Below are positions 7,200 to 16,205 of a DNA stretch of 64,000 bases, piece after piece. Positions within the stretch are counted from its first letter, which is position 1; each line of letters starts with the position of its first letter. Origin of the DNA: Actinokineospora diospyrosa (GTDB lineage: Bacteria; Actinomycetota; Actinomycetes; Mycobacteriales; Pseudonocardiaceae). The DNA is taken from contig NZ_JAMTCO010000001.1 of the NCBI RefSeq assembly GCF_024171925.1, forward strand, positions 62,001 to 126,000, given 5' to 3'. A model generated the notes under the pieces. It saw only the letters and a list, made by a program, of their open reading frames with translations, made no database searches and was not told the origin of the DNA. The position numbers and the translations under genes are program-made.

Positions 7200-10007
7200 A
7201 TGACCGAGACCGTCGAGACCGCGGTTGACCAGGTCGCGGGCACACCGCGGCGGGGACTGCGGGTGGAGCGCGTCTACACCACCGAGGGGGTGCACCCCTA
7301 CGACGAGGTCACCTGGGAGCACCGCGACGTGGTGATGACCAACTGGCGCGACGGCACGGTGAACTTCGAGCAGCGCGGTGTCGAGTTCCCCGACTCCTGG
7401 TCGGTCAACGCCACCAACATCGTCACCAGCAAGTACTTCCGCGGCGCTGTGGGCACCGCGGTACGGGAGAGCTCGCTGCGCCAGCTCATCGACCGCGTGG
7501 TGCGCTCTTACGTCACCGGCGGCATCGAGCACGGCTACTTCGCGACCGACGCCGACGCGATCGTCTTCGAGCACGAGCTCACCTGGATGCTCTTGCACCA
7601 AGTGTTCAGCTTCAACTCCCCGGTGTGGTTCAACGTTGGCACCACCTCCCCGCAGCAAGTCAGTGCCTGCTTCATCCTCGCCGTCGACGACACGATGGAC
7701 TCGATCCTCAACTGGTACAAGGAAGAGGGTCTGATCTTCAAGGGCGGCTCCGGGGCGGGTCTTAACCTGTCCCGCATCCGGTCCTCAAAGGAGCTGCTGT
7801 CCTCCGGCGGCACTGCCTCCGGTCCGGTGTCGTTCATGCGTGGTGCCGACGCCTCCGCGGGCACCATCAAGTCCGGTGGCGCTACCCGACGCGCGGCGAA
7901 GATGGTCGTTCTTGACGTAGACCACCCGGACGTCGAGGAGTTCATCGAGACCAAGGCACGCGAAGAGGAGAAGATCCGCGTCCTCCGCGACGGCGGCTTC
8001 GACATGGACCTCGGCGGGTCCGACATCACCTCGGTGCAGTACCAGAACGCCAACAACTCGGTGCGCGTCTCCGACGAGTTCATGCACGCGGTCGAGTCCG
8101 GCGGCCAGTTCGGCCTGCGCTCGCGGACCACCGGTGAGGTCATCGAGCGGGTCGACGCCAAGTCGCTGTTCGGCAAGCTCGCCAAGGCCGCCTGGGAGTG
8201 CGCGGACCCGGGCATCCAGTACGACGACACGATCAACGCCTGGCACACCTGCCCGGAGTCGGGCCGGATCACCGCGTCCAACCCGTGCAGCGAGTACATG
8301 CACCTGGACAACTCCAGCTGCAACCTGGCGTCGCTGAACCTGATGAAGTTCCTCGCCGCGGACGGCACCTTCAACGCCGAGACCTTCGTCAAGGCCGTCG
8401 AGCTGGTCATCACCGCGATGGACATCTCCATCTGCTTCGCCGACTTCCCGACCGAGCCGATCGCCGACACCACCCGCAAGTTCCGCCAGCTGGGCATCGG
8501 TTACGCCAACATCGGCGCGCTGCTGATGGCCACCGGCCACGCCTACGACTCCGAGGGCGGCCGGGCGCTCGCCGCGGCCATCACCTCGCTGATGACCGGC
8601 ACCGCCTACCGCCGCTCCGCCGAGCTGGCGGGCATCGTCGGCGCCTTCGACGGTTACGCGCGCAACGCCGAGTCGCACCAGCGGGTCATGCGCAAGCACG
8701 CCGCCGCCAACGACCTGGTCCGCACCTACCACCCCAACGACGCCGCGGTGCAGCGCGTCGCGACCCGCGAGTGGCAGGCCGCGCTGGAGATCGGCGGCCG
8801 CAACGGCTGGCGCAACGCCCAGGCCAGCGTGCTCGCCCCGACCGGCACCATCGGCCTGATGATGGACTGCGACACCACCGGGATCGAGCCGGACCTGGCG
8901 CTGGTCAAGTTCAAGAAGCTCGTCGGCGGCGGCTCCATGCAGATCGTCAACCAGACCGTGCCGCGCGCGCTGTCCTCGCTCGGCTACCAGGACGAGCAGG
9001 TCGAGGCGATCGTCGAGTACATCGCCGAGCACGGCCACGTCGTGGACGCCCCGGGTCTGCGCATCGAGCACTACGAGGTGTTCGACTGCGCGATGGGCGA
9101 GCGGTCGATCGCGCCGATGGGCCACGTGCGGATGATGGCCGCGGTGCAGCCGTTCATCTCCGGCGCGATCTCCAAGACGGTGAACATGCCGGAGGCGGCG
9201 ACCGTCGACGAGGTGCAGGAGATCTACTTCCAGGGCTGGAAGCTGGGCCTCAAGGCGCTGGCGATCTACCGCGACAACTGCAAGGTGGGCCAGCCGCTGT
9301 CGGCGGGCAAGGGCGCCAAGGCCGACGCGAAGGTCGAGCCGGAGAAGGTCGTCGAGTACCGCCCGGTGCGCAAGCGCCTGCCCAAGAAGCGCCCCTCGCA
9401 GACCGTTTCGTTCACCGTCGGTGGCGCGGAGGGGTACCTGCACGCGGGCTCTTACCCTGACGACGGTCTCGGCGAGATCTTCGTCAAGCTGGGCAAGCAG
9501 GGCTCGACCCTGGCAGGCGTGATGGACGCGTTCTCCATGTCCATCTCGGTCGGCCTGCAGTACGGCATCCCGCTGGAGTTCTACGTCTCCAAGTTCCAGA
9601 ACCTGCGCTTCGAGCCCGCTGGCATGACCGACGACCCGGACGTGCGGATCGCCACCAGCGTCTTGGACTACCTGTTCCGCAGGCTCGCCTTGGACTACCT
9701 GCCCTACGACAAGCGTGCCCAGCTCGGCATCTTCACCGCCGACGAGCGCACCGCCCAGGTAGCCGCCGACTACAACGGACCGTCGGATGTGGACCTAGAG
9801 GGCATGCGCTCCTCTGTTGAGGCTACCCCGCGCCCGGCAGTGGAGGCCGCAGCTCCGGTCGAGGCGCACAGCTCGACCGAACTGCTCGAACTGCACCTTG
9901 GTAAGGCCGCCGACGCCCCGCTCTGCATGACCTGCGGCACGAAGATGCGTCCCGCTGGCTCTTGCTACGTCTGCGAGGGCTGCGGCTCCACTTCTGGCTG
10001 CAGCTAG
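7200..10007 (+). CDS. nrdJ: Vitamin B12-dependent (class II) ribonucleoside-diphosphate reductase
   Basis: A 935-residue adenosylcobalamin-dependent ribonucleotide reductase that makes deoxynucleotides without an oxygen-dependent radical subunit. The conserved core includes FNSPVWFNVG, the NPCSEY and DNSSCNLASLNL substrate-site segments, and APTGTIGLMMDCDTTG. The C-terminus ends in a cysteine-rich tail (LCMTCG ... CYVCEGCGSTSGC), which in class II enzymes carries zinc and the reducing thiols. The start is the ATG at 7200, after a GAGGGAGAGGGA site. Third-position GC drops noticeably in about 7600-7980 and again from about 9640 to the end compared with the middle. Confidence 0.97.
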   Translation: MTETVETAVDQVAGTPRRGLRVERVYTTEGVHPYDEVTWEHRDVVMTNWRDGTVNFEQRGVEFPDSWSVNATNIVTSKYFRGAVGTAVRESSLRQLIDRVVRSYVTGGIEHGYFATDADAIVFEHELTWMLLHQVFSFNSPVWFNVGTTSPQQVSACFILAVDDTMDSILNWYKEEGLIFKGGSGAGLNLSRIRSSKELLSSGGTASGPVSFMRGADASAGTIKSGGATRRAAKMVVLDVDHPDVEEFIETKAREEEKIRVLRDGGFDMDLGGSDITSVQYQNANNSVRVSDEFMHAVESGGQFGLRSRTTGEVIERVDAKSLFGKLAKAAWECADPGIQYDDTINAWHTCPESGRITASNPCSEYMHLDNSSCNLASLNLMKFLAADGTFNAETFVKAVELVITAMDISICFADFPTEPIADTTRKFRQLGIGYANIGALLMATGHAYDSEGGRALAAAITSLMTGTAYRRSAELAGIVGAFDGYARNAESHQRVMRKHAAANDLVRTYHPNDAAVQRVATREWQAALEIGGRNGWRNAQASVLAPTGTIGLMMDCDTTGIEPDLALVKFKKLVGGGSMQIVNQTVPRALSSLGYQDEQVEAIVEYIAEHGHVVDAPGLRIEHYEVFDCAMGERSIAPMGHVRMMAAVQPFISGAISKTVNMPEAATVDEVQEIYFQGWKLGLKALAIYRDNCKVGQPLSAGKGAKADAKVEPEKVVEYRPVRKRLPKKRPSQTVSFTVGGAEGYLHAGSYPDDGLGEIFVKLGKQGSTLAGVMDAFSMSISVGLQYGIPLEFYVSKFQNLRFEPAGMTDDPDVRIATSVLDYLFRRLALDYLPYDKRAQLGIFTADERTAQVAADYNGPSDVDLEGMRSSVEATPRPAVEAAAPVEAHSSTELLELHLGKAADAPLCMTCGTKMRPAGSCYVCEGCGSTSGCS

Positions 10008-10010
10008 TAC

Positions 10011-10787
10011 TCAGGACCCTGACGGGGTGCCAGCCGACATGGCAGGCACCCCGTCAGGCTTTCCCAGCAGGTCGAGCACCCGTTCCGCGCGGTCGAGCAA
10101 CTGCCCGTAGGTGATGACCTCGACCCGGCTGAGATGGCTGTTGAAGATCCGCATGGTCTGGTGGATCTCCGCGGCGGTGAAGTCAGCCTGGAAGTCGGGG
10201 TGACCGACAACGACGCTCGCGCCTGCCCGGCGGGTGTCGATACCGAACTCCTCCAGCACCGCGGCGCGCTGCTCGTCCAGCAAGGTCAGGTAGGTCATCG
10301 CCTGGCCGACCGCCTCGTTCACCGCGGTCGTGACGATGGTTCCGTTGCGATGCCGTCGCACGACCGGCACGTCGGCCCGCTTCAGTTCTACGACGTGGAG
10401 CACGCCATCCGGCCGCAACCAGGGGATGTCGACCTCGATCGTGTCCACCAAGCGGCGGCGCACCGCTTCGCCCGCGAACTCCCCGCCGAACATCCACCAC
10501 GCGTTGATGAGTCCGTCCCTCTCAATGCTCCCGGGTTCCGCACTGTCTCACGCACGGTGGCCAGTTGGTCGCGGCGAACGCGCAACTGGACCGCGGACAG
10601 CGGTTCAGCAGTGTTCCCGCGCTCCAGGAGTCGTAGGACCTCGTCAGGGGTATCCCGGACGGCAATGGTGGGCTCAATGGTGACCTGGCCCCGGCACTGT
10701 CGCCAATTGGCCGGATTTGGTGCACCACAGGGTCAGTTCGGTCCCGGCTAGTGGGCCCAGGGGGATGCTCGCGCTCGTCAACGTCAC
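10011..10787 (-). pseudogene. Shedu-type (DUF4263) nuclease gene broken by two compensating frameshifts
   Basis: The intact 3' part (10011-10493, 160 codons) encodes a Shedu/DUF4263-like domain: FGGEFAGEAVRRRLVD, the catalytic-type HVVELKRADVP, NEAVGQAMTYL, and FNSHLSRVEVITYGQLL. Upstream reading continues as INAWW directly before this, then meets an in-frame TGA. The homologous-looking upstream sequence (TIAVRDTPDEVLRLLERG through RRDQLATVRETVRNP) is in the +1-shifted frame between about 10690 and 10535. The N-terminal part (VTLTSASIPLGPLAG, ELTLWCTKSGQLATVPG) returns to the original frame up to a GTG at 10787. Two opposite one-base shifts, near 10685-10697 and 10525-10540, would restore one protein of about 258 residues. 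Sequencing error is possible. Shedu proteins are antiphage nucleases; this copy is probably inactive if the sequence is right. Confidence 0.6.
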
Positions 10788-10953
10788 TGTCGCCTCGCAA
10801 TCAAGTGGCCTGCATCGTTCTACACGGCTCGGCCTGTCTCCCCGTGAGCCTGTGCGAACGGTGGCTGTTTGGGGGTGGGGGTGGAGGCGCGGGCCGGAGT
10901 TGGTGAGGGACCGGTGAAGATCGCACGGTCTCCTTGTCCGCCAAGGCATTGTC

Positions 10954-11649
10954 GTGGGCATGAACGACGTTGACTGGTTGGAAGAGTTCACCGAAGAGGC
11001 TGCGCGGCGGATGCTCAGGCAGGAGCCTGACTGGGACGAGGGTGTCGAGATGCATCCTGTCGTCGTCAAGAGTGTGCAGCGGTTCCAGGTAGGCGAAGAC
11101 GGTGATGGGGCGAATCTGATTGAGAAGGCTGGTGGCGGTGCCTACGGCGCTGCGGTGAAGTTGTTCATCGCGGAGGAGCAGAACCACGCGCGGATGTTGG
11201 CGCGGTTACTAGAGGCCGCGGGAGCCGAGACCATTAAGTCCCACTGGAGTGACTCCGTGTTCGCCTGGCTGCGCAGAGCACTCGGACTCAAGCTGGAACT
11301 GTTGGTCCTGATGGTCGCCGAGGTTGTCGCGCTCGCCTATTACCGGATCCTGCGTGATGGGTCGGCTGATCGGATCACCACTGAGGTCGCCGCGCGGCTC
11401 TTGGCGGATGAGCGCAGGCACGTGCCGTTCCACATGTCCCGGTTGGGTGATCTTTCGCCGTTCACCAGGGCCGCGTGGCAGGTGCTGTTCCTCGGTGCTG
11501 TACTCGTCGTGGCGGTCGACCACGGGTCGGCGCTGCGTGTGTTGGGGGTTTCCCGGCGGGGGTTCGTGCGGGAGGCCATGACCGAGTTCACAGCGGCCAC
11601 GACGCTGCCGGCTGTCACGAACCGGGTGGCCGCGGGGTCTACCACGTGA
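10954..11649 (+). CDS. Ferritin-like di-iron protein
   Basis: A 231-residue helical protein. Carboxylate/histidine pairs spaced as in ferritin-like di-iron domains are visible: FIAEEQNHARML (E-x-x-H, near residue 76), then LLADERRHVPFH (E-x-x-x-H, near 150). A hydrophobic helix (LELLVLMVAEVVALAYY) and a second one near residue 175 form the bundle core. The substrate or role (oxidase, hydroxylase or iron handling) cannot be told. The GTG at 10954 is taken because AAGG sits 7 bases before it; an ATG at 10960 is the alternative. It stands 26 bases before an SDR-like gene on the same strand. Confidence 0.72.
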   Translation: MGMNDVDWLEEFTEEAARRMLRQEPDWDEGVEMHPVVVKSVQRFQVGEDGDGANLIEKAGGGAYGAAVKLFIAEEQNHARMLARLLEAAGAETIKSHWSDSVFAWLRRALGLKLELLVLMVAEVVALAYYRILRDGSADRITTEVAARLLADERRHVPFHMSRLGDLSPFTRAAWQVLFLGAVLVVAVDHGSALRVLGVSRRGFVREAMTEFTAATTLPAVTNRVAAGSTT

Positions 11650-11675
11650 CGTGATCGACGACCCGGGAGGTTTCC

Positions 11676-12395
11676 ATGTCCATCCTCGTCACCGGCGGCA
11701 CTGGCGTGTTGGGGCGGCATGTCGTGCGTGCCCTGCCTGATGCCCGGGTGCTGACCCGCACCGGCGACGGCTACCGCGGCGACCTGCTCACGGGGGAGGG
11801 CCTCGCGGAAGCTCTTACCGGGGTGACCGCCGTAGTGCATTGCGCGACGACACTCGGGCGTAAGGACGTGGACATCACGGCCAACCTCATCGCGGCGGCG
11901 AAGCAGGCCGGTAGCCCGCACCTCGTCTACATCTCCATCGTCGGCGTGGATCGGGTTCCGCTGTCCTACTACCGGACCAAGCTTGCTGCCGAGCGGTTGA
12001 TCGAGGAGTCGGGCCTGCCGTACTCGATCCTGCGTGCCACCCAGTTCCACGAGTTGATCGCTAAGCTGTTCGCCCCTCAGCGCCTCCTCTTGCTCTACCC
12101 GGCGTTGTCGTTTCAGCCGGTCGACACGGGCACGGTGGCTGCCCGGTTGGCCGAGTTGGCGAGCGGCCCGGCTCGCGGTCGCACCACCGACCTCGGCGGA
12201 CCTACCGTGTGGACTGCCCGCGATCTCGCCGGGCAGTACCTGGCCGCTGCTGGGCGTAAGGCGGCCCGGGTGCCGGTATGGCTACCGGGTCGAACCTTCG
12301 CCGCTTACCGTGCGGGGCACCACCTGACCCCTGCGCATGCCGAGGGCACAGTCGAGTTCGCGGACTTCCTCGCCGGTGATCTCCGCCACCCTTGA
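11676..12395 (+). CDS. NAD(P)-binding oxidoreductase, atypical SDR (NmrA-like)
   Basis: A 239-residue Rossmann protein. The nucleotide-binding motif TGGTGVLG is at residues 6-13, and the chain follows the atypical short-chain dehydrogenase pattern (VVHCATTLGR, then SIVGVDRVPLSYYRTKLAAERLI with a Y-x-x-x-K-like YYRTK). Such proteins are NADPH-dependent reductases or redox-sensing NmrA-like regulators. A GGGAGG site precedes the ATG. It forms a plus-strand run with the upstream ferritin-like gene and the downstream quinone reductase-like gene. The substrate is unknown. Confidence 0.85.
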   Translation: MSILVTGGTGVLGRHVVRALPDARVLTRTGDGYRGDLLTGEGLAEALTGVTAVVHCATTLGRKDVDITANLIAAAKQAGSPHLVYISIVGVDRVPLSYYRTKLAAERLIEESGLPYSILRATQFHELIAKLFAPQRLLLLYPALSFQPVDTGTVAARLAELASGPARGRTTDLGGPTVWTARDLAGQYLAAAGRKAARVPVWLPGRTFAAYRAGHHLTPAHAEGTVEFADFLAGDLRHP

Positions 12396-12428
12396 CCTCG
12401 ACTTTGGTGGAGGTCCGAAGCTGGTGTC

Positions 12429-13352
12429 ATGAGCGAGACGATGACCGCGGTCGCGGTCACCCAGTTCGGTGCGGCGGATGTGCTGCGCCCGATCACCCTG
12501 CCGCTGCCCGAGCCGGGCCCGGGTGAGGTCCGGCTGCGGGTGCGCGCGGCCGGGGTGCAGCCGTTCGACATCGCCGTGCGCCAGGGGACAGGGCCACCGG
12601 CCCAGGCCGCGGTGCTGCCCCAGGTGATCGGCAACGAGTACGCCGGGGTGGTGGACGCGGTCGGCGATGGTGTCGACTCGGTCGCGGTCGGTGACGACGT
12701 GCTCGGGTTTGCCGTGTTCGGCAGTTACGCGGAGTACCGGATCGCCCCCGCTGAGAACGTCGTGCGCAAGCCCGCGAGCATGCCGTGGGAGGTTGCGGGC
12801 TCGTTCACCGCTGGGGCGCAGACCGCGGCGATGGCGGTCGAGGACTTGGGGGTCCGCGCGGGGGAGACGCTGCTGGTGCATGCCGGGGCGGGCGCGGTCG
12901 GCACGATGGCGATCCAGTTGGCTCGATTGCGCGGGGCCACTGTCATCGCGACGGCCAGGCAGGCCAACCACGACTACCTGCGTGACCTGGGCGCTATCCC
13001 GGTCGAGTACGGCGACGGCCTGGTCGACCGGGTGCGTGCGGTAGCGCCGCGGGGGATGGATGCCGCGCTTGATGGAGCAGGGGTGGTGGCCCTCGAAGCC
13101 TCGATCGAGTTGGGGGTTGGTAGAGACCGCATCGTCACCCTTGTCGTGTGGGACCGGTTCGCCGAGTTCGGGGTACGAAGGGTGAGTGGAACTCGCTCGG
13201 CGACGCGGCTGGCCGCTTTGGTCGACCTCTATGACCGAGGGCTGCTGCGTGCCCACGTCCGGTCGCGCTACCCGCTCGCCAACGCCGCCGATGCGCACCG
13301 CGAGGTGGAGACTGGTCACGGTCGCGGAAGGGTGGTGCTGGTCATCCCTTAG
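12429..13352 (+). CDS. NADP-dependent oxidoreductase, quinone reductase-like MDR
   Basis: A 307-residue medium-chain dehydrogenase/reductase. The N-terminal GroES-like fold (about residues 1-120) lacks the structural and catalytic zinc ligands, placing it with the zinc-free quinone oxidoreductase/zeta-crystallin group. The coenzyme motif HAGAGAVGTMAIQLAR lies at about 150-166. It probably reduces quinones or enones with NADPH. It starts 33 bases after the SDR-like gene and is likely co-transcribed with it. Local codon use becomes less GC-biased from about base 13030. Confidence 0.88.
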   Translation: MSETMTAVAVTQFGAADVLRPITLPLPEPGPGEVRLRVRAAGVQPFDIAVRQGTGPPAQAAVLPQVIGNEYAGVVDAVGDGVDSVAVGDDVLGFAVFGSYAEYRIAPAENVVRKPASMPWEVAGSFTAGAQTAAMAVEDLGVRAGETLLVHAGAGAVGTMAIQLARLRGATVIATARQANHDYLRDLGAIPVEYGDGLVDRVRAVAPRGMDAALDGAGVVALEASIELGVGRDRIVTLVVWDRFAEFGVRRVSGTRSATRLAALVDLYDRGLLRAHVRSRYPLANAADAHREVETGHGRGRVVLVIP

Positions 13353-13430
13353 CCGCTCTATGATGGCTACACGCGCGGGCTCGGGGGAGTCGTTCGCCCT
13401 GCTGCGGCCATCGCGGGTATGGGGGAATGT

Positions 13431-14333
13431 GTGATCGGGCAAGAGCCGTACTTCGGGACCCCGGTGGGCAACACCGGGGTCCCTCCGCGCAACCGGCCGT
13501 TGGTGCTGTTCGGGGTGCTCGGTGGCGTTATCGTCGGTGTCCTGTGGATCGCCATCCTCGGGAAGGTGGCGTCAACGGGCTCGCGAGAGATCGCGGGCAC
13601 CGCCTACGCGGTGGGGGAGCAGTCTGGGCTATCGGAGCCGGGCACCCCTGGCGCGATCTCGCAGAACTCCATGCTCACTCCGGGGCGTGAGCTTGCTGCT
13701 ACCTCCTGTGCCCTCCCGGCTCTTGGTACCACTGCTGCTGAGCTGGAGTTGTTCTACAAGGAGGCCTTGGCCTGCCTTGATCGAGCATGGAAGCCAGCGC
13801 TAGACGCCGCGGGAAAGCCCGTTGTGACGGCGAAGCTATCCATCTCCGACAACCCCAAGCCCAAGTGCGGGTTCTCGCCTACGGCAGAAGAGGCGTTGGC
13901 CTTCTACTGCAACCGTGACCGGACCATCTACATGCCCCGGAAACGGTTGATGGACGCTGCTGGCGACTCCGCTCCCTTCCACCTCGCAGTGCTAGCGCAC
14001 GAGTACGGCCACCACATGCAGGCGCTGGCAGGCATTCTCTCCGCGTCGGCTATGCAGGAGAACGCTGCTGAGGACGAGGAGGCTATGCGGATGTCGCGGC
14101 GGACGGAGTTGCAGGCCAACTGCTTCGGCGGCCTCTTCCTGGACGCCGCTGAACGTGGTGGCTCACTTAAAGCAGACTTCGTCGCTGAGGCTGTGGAGAG
14201 TTTCGGCAACACCCTGAGCTCCGACTCCCACGGGTCCCAGCGCAACCAGGCTGCTTGGGCTAAGCGTGGCAAGGACGGTGGCAAGACCTCGTCTTGCGAT
14301 ACCTGGTCAGCTACCGCTCTCGATGTCGAGTAG
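13431..14333 (+). CDS. Membrane-anchored neutral zinc metallopeptidase (YpfJ family)
   Basis: About 300 residues. A proline-rich N-terminus is followed by one transmembrane segment (PLVLFGVLGGVIVGVLWIAIL) and an extracytoplasmic peptidase domain. The zincin motif HEYGHHMQ is near residue 190, and a downstream acidic segment (SRRTELQANCFGGLF) provides the third ligand, as in YpfJ-type putative neutral zinc metallopeptidases. Extracellular cysteines may form disulfides. The GTG at 13431 is preceded by GGGGGAA; an in-frame ATG at 13419 is the alternative. A TATGAT box at 13359-13364 could be part of its promoter. Confidence 0.83.
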   Translation: MIGQEPYFGTPVGNTGVPPRNRPLVLFGVLGGVIVGVLWIAILGKVASTGSREIAGTAYAVGEQSGLSEPGTPGAISQNSMLTPGRELAATSCALPALGTTAAELELFYKEALACLDRAWKPALDAAGKPVVTAKLSISDNPKPKCGFSPTAEEALAFYCNRDRTIYMPRKRLMDAAGDSAPFHLAVLAHEYGHHMQALAGILSASAMQENAAEDEEAMRMSRRTELQANCFGGLFLDAAERGGSLKADFVAEAVESFGNTLSSDSHGSQRNQAAWAKRGKDGGKTSSCDTWSATALDVE

Positions 14334-14338
14334 ATCCG

Positions 14339-15385
14339 TTAACCCTGCCGCCACAGCCCCAGTACGCGATCTATGTCATCCCGGATGCGTTCCCGCGCGG
14401 TGGCTCTAGGAACTCCCGCCATGAGCATCGCGTCATAGTCGGTTTCCTCGTGCCGGATGGCGGCTACCACGGCAAGGGTCACGGCGTGTTCATCGAGCGC
14501 TTGGCCCGCCGCCGACCGGCCGACCCTCCCACTGCTGCGTGTACCGGCGTGCTCAGCGATGGCATGTGCGCGCTCAGACGCAAGACCAGGGAACAGCTCA
14601 CCAATGCGTTCAGCGAAGGCAGCCTGGAACACCAGGTCTTGCGCGGCTCGACGGGAACGATCGCGAGCCTTACGCCGCTCGCGCAAGTCTTCGTCGGCCA
14701 GGCACTGTTCTTCAGCGCTGTCCAGTGCTGCCCGCTCGACCAGGATGCCCCGGCGATCAAAGCGCTTGCGCGACTTGCTCCACCGCACGACCACAGCGGC
14801 CAGTCCACTGGCCTTGCGGGCACGCCTGGTCAGCGCCGCGTCACCGGACGGCAGGAACACCAGGTGGTCCATGTCGGCGCAGTCGAGGCACAGCGGTTTC
14901 TCGTCCTCCAGGAAGTGGAATTCCCCTGTCTCGCCGCACTGCGCGCAGTGCCAGTGCTTGTCCGGGCTGATCACCACCAGGTCCGGCGCCTTCGCCTGCC
15001 GCTGCGCGACCTTCGCCAGGCGCGCCTCCGACAGCGTCGGGTCGGTCCACTGGATGCGGAACGCCTGCTCGACCTCGGCGTCGCCGGAGCGGCTGAACCG
15101 AAGGGATCGGCGATCCCTCGTCGCCGACACGTAGTCCACTTCGGACTTGCGTAGCCCCTTGTCCGCTGCCCACTGGTGGAGGTAGGTCACCGCTTCCACC
15201 AGGCGGTCAGGCCCTACCGAGGCGAGGCTGTCCAGGTGCGGTTCGCGACCCAGCTCCCACGACTGCACCGATCGGCTGCCCAGCCAACCCAGACCTGATA
15301 GCACTTCCAGCGGCACTACGACCTTCTTGCGCTGCAAGAGCTCCTCGGCCACGGCAGTCACCCTGCGGTCCAGCCGTCCGCTCAC
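14339..15385 (-). CDS. DUF2293 domain protein with zinc-ribbon-like cysteines
   Basis: A 348-residue protein of unknown activity. The central region carries a treble-clef-like cysteine set (HWHCAQCGETGEF ... CLDCADMDHL), and the C-terminal portion matches DUF2293: SSGRVGRSAAGQALDEHAV, then IRHEETDYDAMLMAGVPRATARERIRDDI. The N-terminus (WLGSRSVQSWELG) could contain a helix-turn-helix. It is the last gene of a minus-strand run, starting 13 bases after the SWIM zinc-finger gene, so a joint function with the SNF2/SWIM pair is likely. It is convergent with the metallopeptidase gene, 5 bases apart. Confidence 0.78.
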   Translation of the reverse strand: MSGRLDRRVTAVAEELLQRKKVVVPLEVLSGLGWLGSRSVQSWELGREPHLDSLASVGPDRLVEAVTYLHQWAADKGLRKSEVDYVSATRDRRSLRFSRSGDAEVEQAFRIQWTDPTLSEARLAKVAQRQAKAPDLVVISPDKHWHCAQCGETGEFHFLEDEKPLCLDCADMDHLVFLPSGDAALTRRARKASGLAAVVVRWSKSRKRFDRRGILVERAALDSAEEQCLADEDLRERRKARDRSRRAAQDLVFQAAFAERIGELFPGLASERAHAIAEHAGTRSSGRVGRSAAGQALDEHAVTLAVVAAIRHEETDYDAMLMAGVPRATARERIRDDIDRVLGLWRQG

Positions 15386-15398
15386 CAGGGTCCTCCGC

Positions 15399-16205
15399 TC
15401 ATTGCTCGTCTGCGTCGGCCAGCGCTCGGTACGCGGGCCGGAGCCATTCCACCAGAGGCCGTCCGCCGACCGTCAGCGGTAACGGGCCAAGCTGGTCCAG
15501 CACCGCGTCTGGCGCCGCCCGGACCGTTGCGACCGCTGGCACGGTCACCGGCGATCCCCAGAAGTCGTCAAGCAGGTCCACGAGCGCATCGTCGGTAGCC
15601 TCAACGGGCTGTTCACGGGATTCGCGTAGCCCGTCCAACAGCTGTTGCCTACTACGTCCGCGCCACGCGAGGTACTCGAATGGGTCGGAATCGAAGGACT
15701 CGGCCAAGAGGTAGCAGATCGCGGCCAAGTGCTTGCACGGCACTTCCCAGTCCGGGCAGGAGCAGTCCATCGACAGCTCCCTAGCGCTGACGGGGAACAA
15801 CCGCAGCCCGATTCCGTCGAAGACTTCCTCGATGCCGCGCGGCAGCTCACCGGCGAGCAGCTTAGCGAGGAACAGAGCCTGTCCCGCAAGCGCTTTCTCC
15901 ACCTCGACCCACTCGGCCTCGGTGAACGCCTTGATGCCGATCCGCACCCTATAGGGCTCCGGCCGGGAACCCTGTACCTGCGCGACCACGATGCTTGTCG
16001 ACAGCGACATGCTCAACACCTGGCCTGCGCGCGCGTAACGCCTACCGCGCTCGAAGCGGCCACCGAGCCCCATCGACTCCAGCGAATCCACGAACCGGCG
16101 TGACCACCACGTCTTACCGATGTTCTTGCGGTCACCGGTGATGCGCAGGCCGTCCTCCACCGGGATCGGCTTGCTCGGCGTGCGCCACCACTCGTCGTCA
16201 CTCAC
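15399..16205 (-). CDS. SWIM zinc-finger protein
   Basis: A 268-residue protein with a SWIM zinc finger (C-x-C-x6-C-x-H: Cys148, Cys150, Cys157, His159 in CSCPDWEVPCKH). SWIM fingers bind DNA or proteins and in bacteria are often encoded beside SNF2 helicases. The N-terminus is rich in W and basic residues (GKTWWSRRFVDSLE, RGRRYARAGQVLSM), the usual form of SNF2-associated SWIM proteins. It overlaps the SNF2 gene by 8 bases, so the two are translationally coupled. The overlap and known pairing strongly suggest a physical or functional complex. Confidence 0.9.
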   Translation of the reverse strand: MSDDEWWRTPSKPIPVEDGLRITGDRKNIGKTWWSRRFVDSLESMGLGGRFERGRRYARAGQVLSMSLSTSIVVAQVQGSRPEPYRVRIGIKAFTEAEWVEVEKALAGQALFLAKLLAGELPRGIEEVFDGIGLRLFPVSARELSMDCSCPDWEVPCKHLAAICYLLAESFDSDPFEYLAWRGRSRQQLLDGLRESREQPVEATDDALVDLLDDFWGSPVTVPAVATVRAAPDAVLDQLGPLPLTVGGRPLVEWLRPAYRALADADEQ

